From: Amycolatopsis kentuckyensis
GTDB lineage: Bacteria > Actinomycetota > Actinomycetes > Mycobacteriales > Pseudonocardiaceae
NCBI RefSeq assembly: GCF_002155975.1
Contig: NZ_MUMI01000054.1
Coordinates: 1 to 35,506 of the forward strand
DNA length: 35,506 nt
Direction of reading: 5' to 3'
The notes below the pieces were generated by a model, which did no database searches, was not told where the DNA came from, and saw nothing but the letters and a program-made list of their open reading frames with translations. Shown piece by piece: positions 34,914 through 35,506 of this stretch. The stretch's first letter is position 1. Each line of letters starts with the position of its first letter. A program made the translations under genes and the position numbers.

Positions 34914-35139
34914 GTGGCACACCGGAGGGCCGAGCTGATCTTCGCTGGTGGGGTCGCCGCGAGCGGTGCCGGCGACGTCCCTGGTTGCACGAACGGCAAG
35001 GGGGTCATTACACCCCGAAACCCGCGCTGACCGGGCGGTGACCGGGTGGTCCGGACCGCCGGGACGCCGGCTGCGGCGGGGTGCCGGGGCCCCTGGCGGC
35101 GGAGGCGGCCCGAGGCTCCCGGCAATAGGGGAGGCAAAC

Positions 35140-35238
35140 ATGAATAGTATTTCTCTTCGGCTAATAAAATTGGCCTTCGCGAGTGGCCGGTTCGATCCCC
35201 GTCCGGGTTTGTCCGGAGCCCTTTCGCGGCATTGGTGA
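35140..35238 (+). CDS. possible 32-codon small ORF
   Basis: ATG 35140 has GGGGAGG (35129-35135) at a good distance. The frame of 32 codons starts MNSISLRLIKLAFASG and ends GALSRHW. Its first ten codons (AAT AGT ATT TCT CTT ... CTA ATA AAA TTG) are AT-rich and unlike other genes here, which could reflect a regulated leader peptide or foreign DNA. No family recognised. Confidence 0.3.
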   Translation: MNSISLRLIKLAFASGRFDPRPGLSGALSRHW

Positions 35239-35464
35239 ACGGCGTTCACGAAGTTTCGGAACAAGCCGCGCTCGGGAGAGGTGCGCGGACTGCCTCGGCA
35301 AAGTCGCCGAGAGGGTGTCCCGGCGGTGCTCGCGTGCCTTCTCGGTCGGGTCGAGTGGGTCGGCGGCGATTCGAACGGGGTGCTGTCTTCCAGGGTGGCC
35401 GCGCCGAGTCCGTGGTGGCCCGGTCACTCTGTGTATCCGGCAGGTGAGGGCGGCCGCCCGGCAT

Positions 35465-35500
35465 ATCGGTCGACCGATTCGCCCCGCGGCTCGCGAGCCG
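35465..35500. repeat. two adjacent perfect 14-base palindromes at the right edge
   Basis: ATCGGTCGACCGAT (35465-35478) and CGGCTCGCGAGCCG (35487-35500) are each perfect palindromes, separated by eight bases. The first resembles a TetR-type operator; the second could be a hairpin. The gene they serve, if any, is beyond the window. Confidence 0.5.
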
Positions 35501-35506
35501 GACCGG

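Larger units (their letters stand above)
34691..35506. other. non-coding region upstream of the SARP gene
   Basis: About 815 bases without a convincing protein gene on either strand. Bases 34691-34900 are clearly richer in A and T than the genes and should hold the SARP promoter, though I cannot fix a -10/-35 pair. Present here are the palindrome at 34894-34913, a 32-codon candidate frame at 35140, and two palindromes at 35465-35500. Open frames elsewhere in this stretch lack ribosome sites and family resemblance. Confidence 0.5.

Noticed and set aside
35183-35212. tRNA 3' end or attachment site (GGTTCGATCCCC)
   Set aside because: The TTCGATC loop resembles a T-arm, but the flanking five-base stem does not pair, and no anticodon or acceptor stem can be found around it.

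Overview
The window is GC-rich actinomycete DNA. Codon use, GTG starts, four-base ATGA/GTGA gene overlaps, a small SARP activator and a LuxR-type two-component pair all suggest a streptomycete or, more probably, a Pseudonocardiales genus such as Amycolatopsis; the genus is inference. Nearly the whole window is one secondary-metabolite gene cluster. Both edges are open: the left edge cuts a KAS III gene.

Layout. Bases 1-2672 (+) hold a KAS III, a PLP-dependent fold-III decarboxylase and a thiolase-fold protein without the catalytic Cys. Bases 2727-8162 hold a response regulator, a convergent sensor kinase and a MacB/FtsX-type ABC pair, probably envelope sensing and self-protection. Bases 8269-25099 (+) are the main forward block: a RetSat/CrtI-like flavoprotein, an ACP, an acyl-CoA-dehydrogenase C-domain protein, a full acyl-CoA dehydrogenase, a divergent SbnA/cysteine-synthase paralog, a 3308-residue NRPS (C-A-T-C-A-T-C-A*-T-TE), an ABC-2 permease, MbtH and a DrrA-type ATPase. 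Bases 25100-25410 hold a 9-copy, 20-21 bp tandem array next to a decayed copy of the 3' end of the following MMPL-like gene. Bases 33658-26865 (-) form a tight operon: ACP, ketosynthase, catalytically dead ketosynthase, ketoreductase, ATP-grasp ligase, SbnB, SbnA. A SARP gene follows (34690-33932, -). Bases 34691-35506 hold no convincing large gene.

Proposed logic (inference). SbnA and SbnB make L-2,3-diaminopropionate (Dap). The two intact A domains share one specificity code, read by eye as D-V-W-E-V-T-A-D-D-K. It has acidic residues where basic side chains would sit, and so fits Dap. KS, dead KS, KR and ACPs would build an acyl chain, possibly a polyene, modified by the acyl-CoA dehydrogenase pair and the RetSat-like enzyme. 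The starter C domain would pass it to Dap-Dap. The third A domain has lost its core motifs, so carrier protein 3 must be loaded in trans or bypassed before the thioesterase. The ATP-grasp enzyme and the decarboxylase could supply a carrier-bound, decarboxylated amino-acid starter (compare butirosin BtrJ/BtrK) or act on a Dap amide (compare staphyloferrin SbnH).

Three promoters (before the RetSat-like gene, before mbtH, before the minus-strand ACP) carry the same signature: three TCA-type heptamers at exact 11-bp phasing, 7 bp upstream of a -10-like hexamer. The local SARP therefore probably controls all three units. No dehydratase is visible here.
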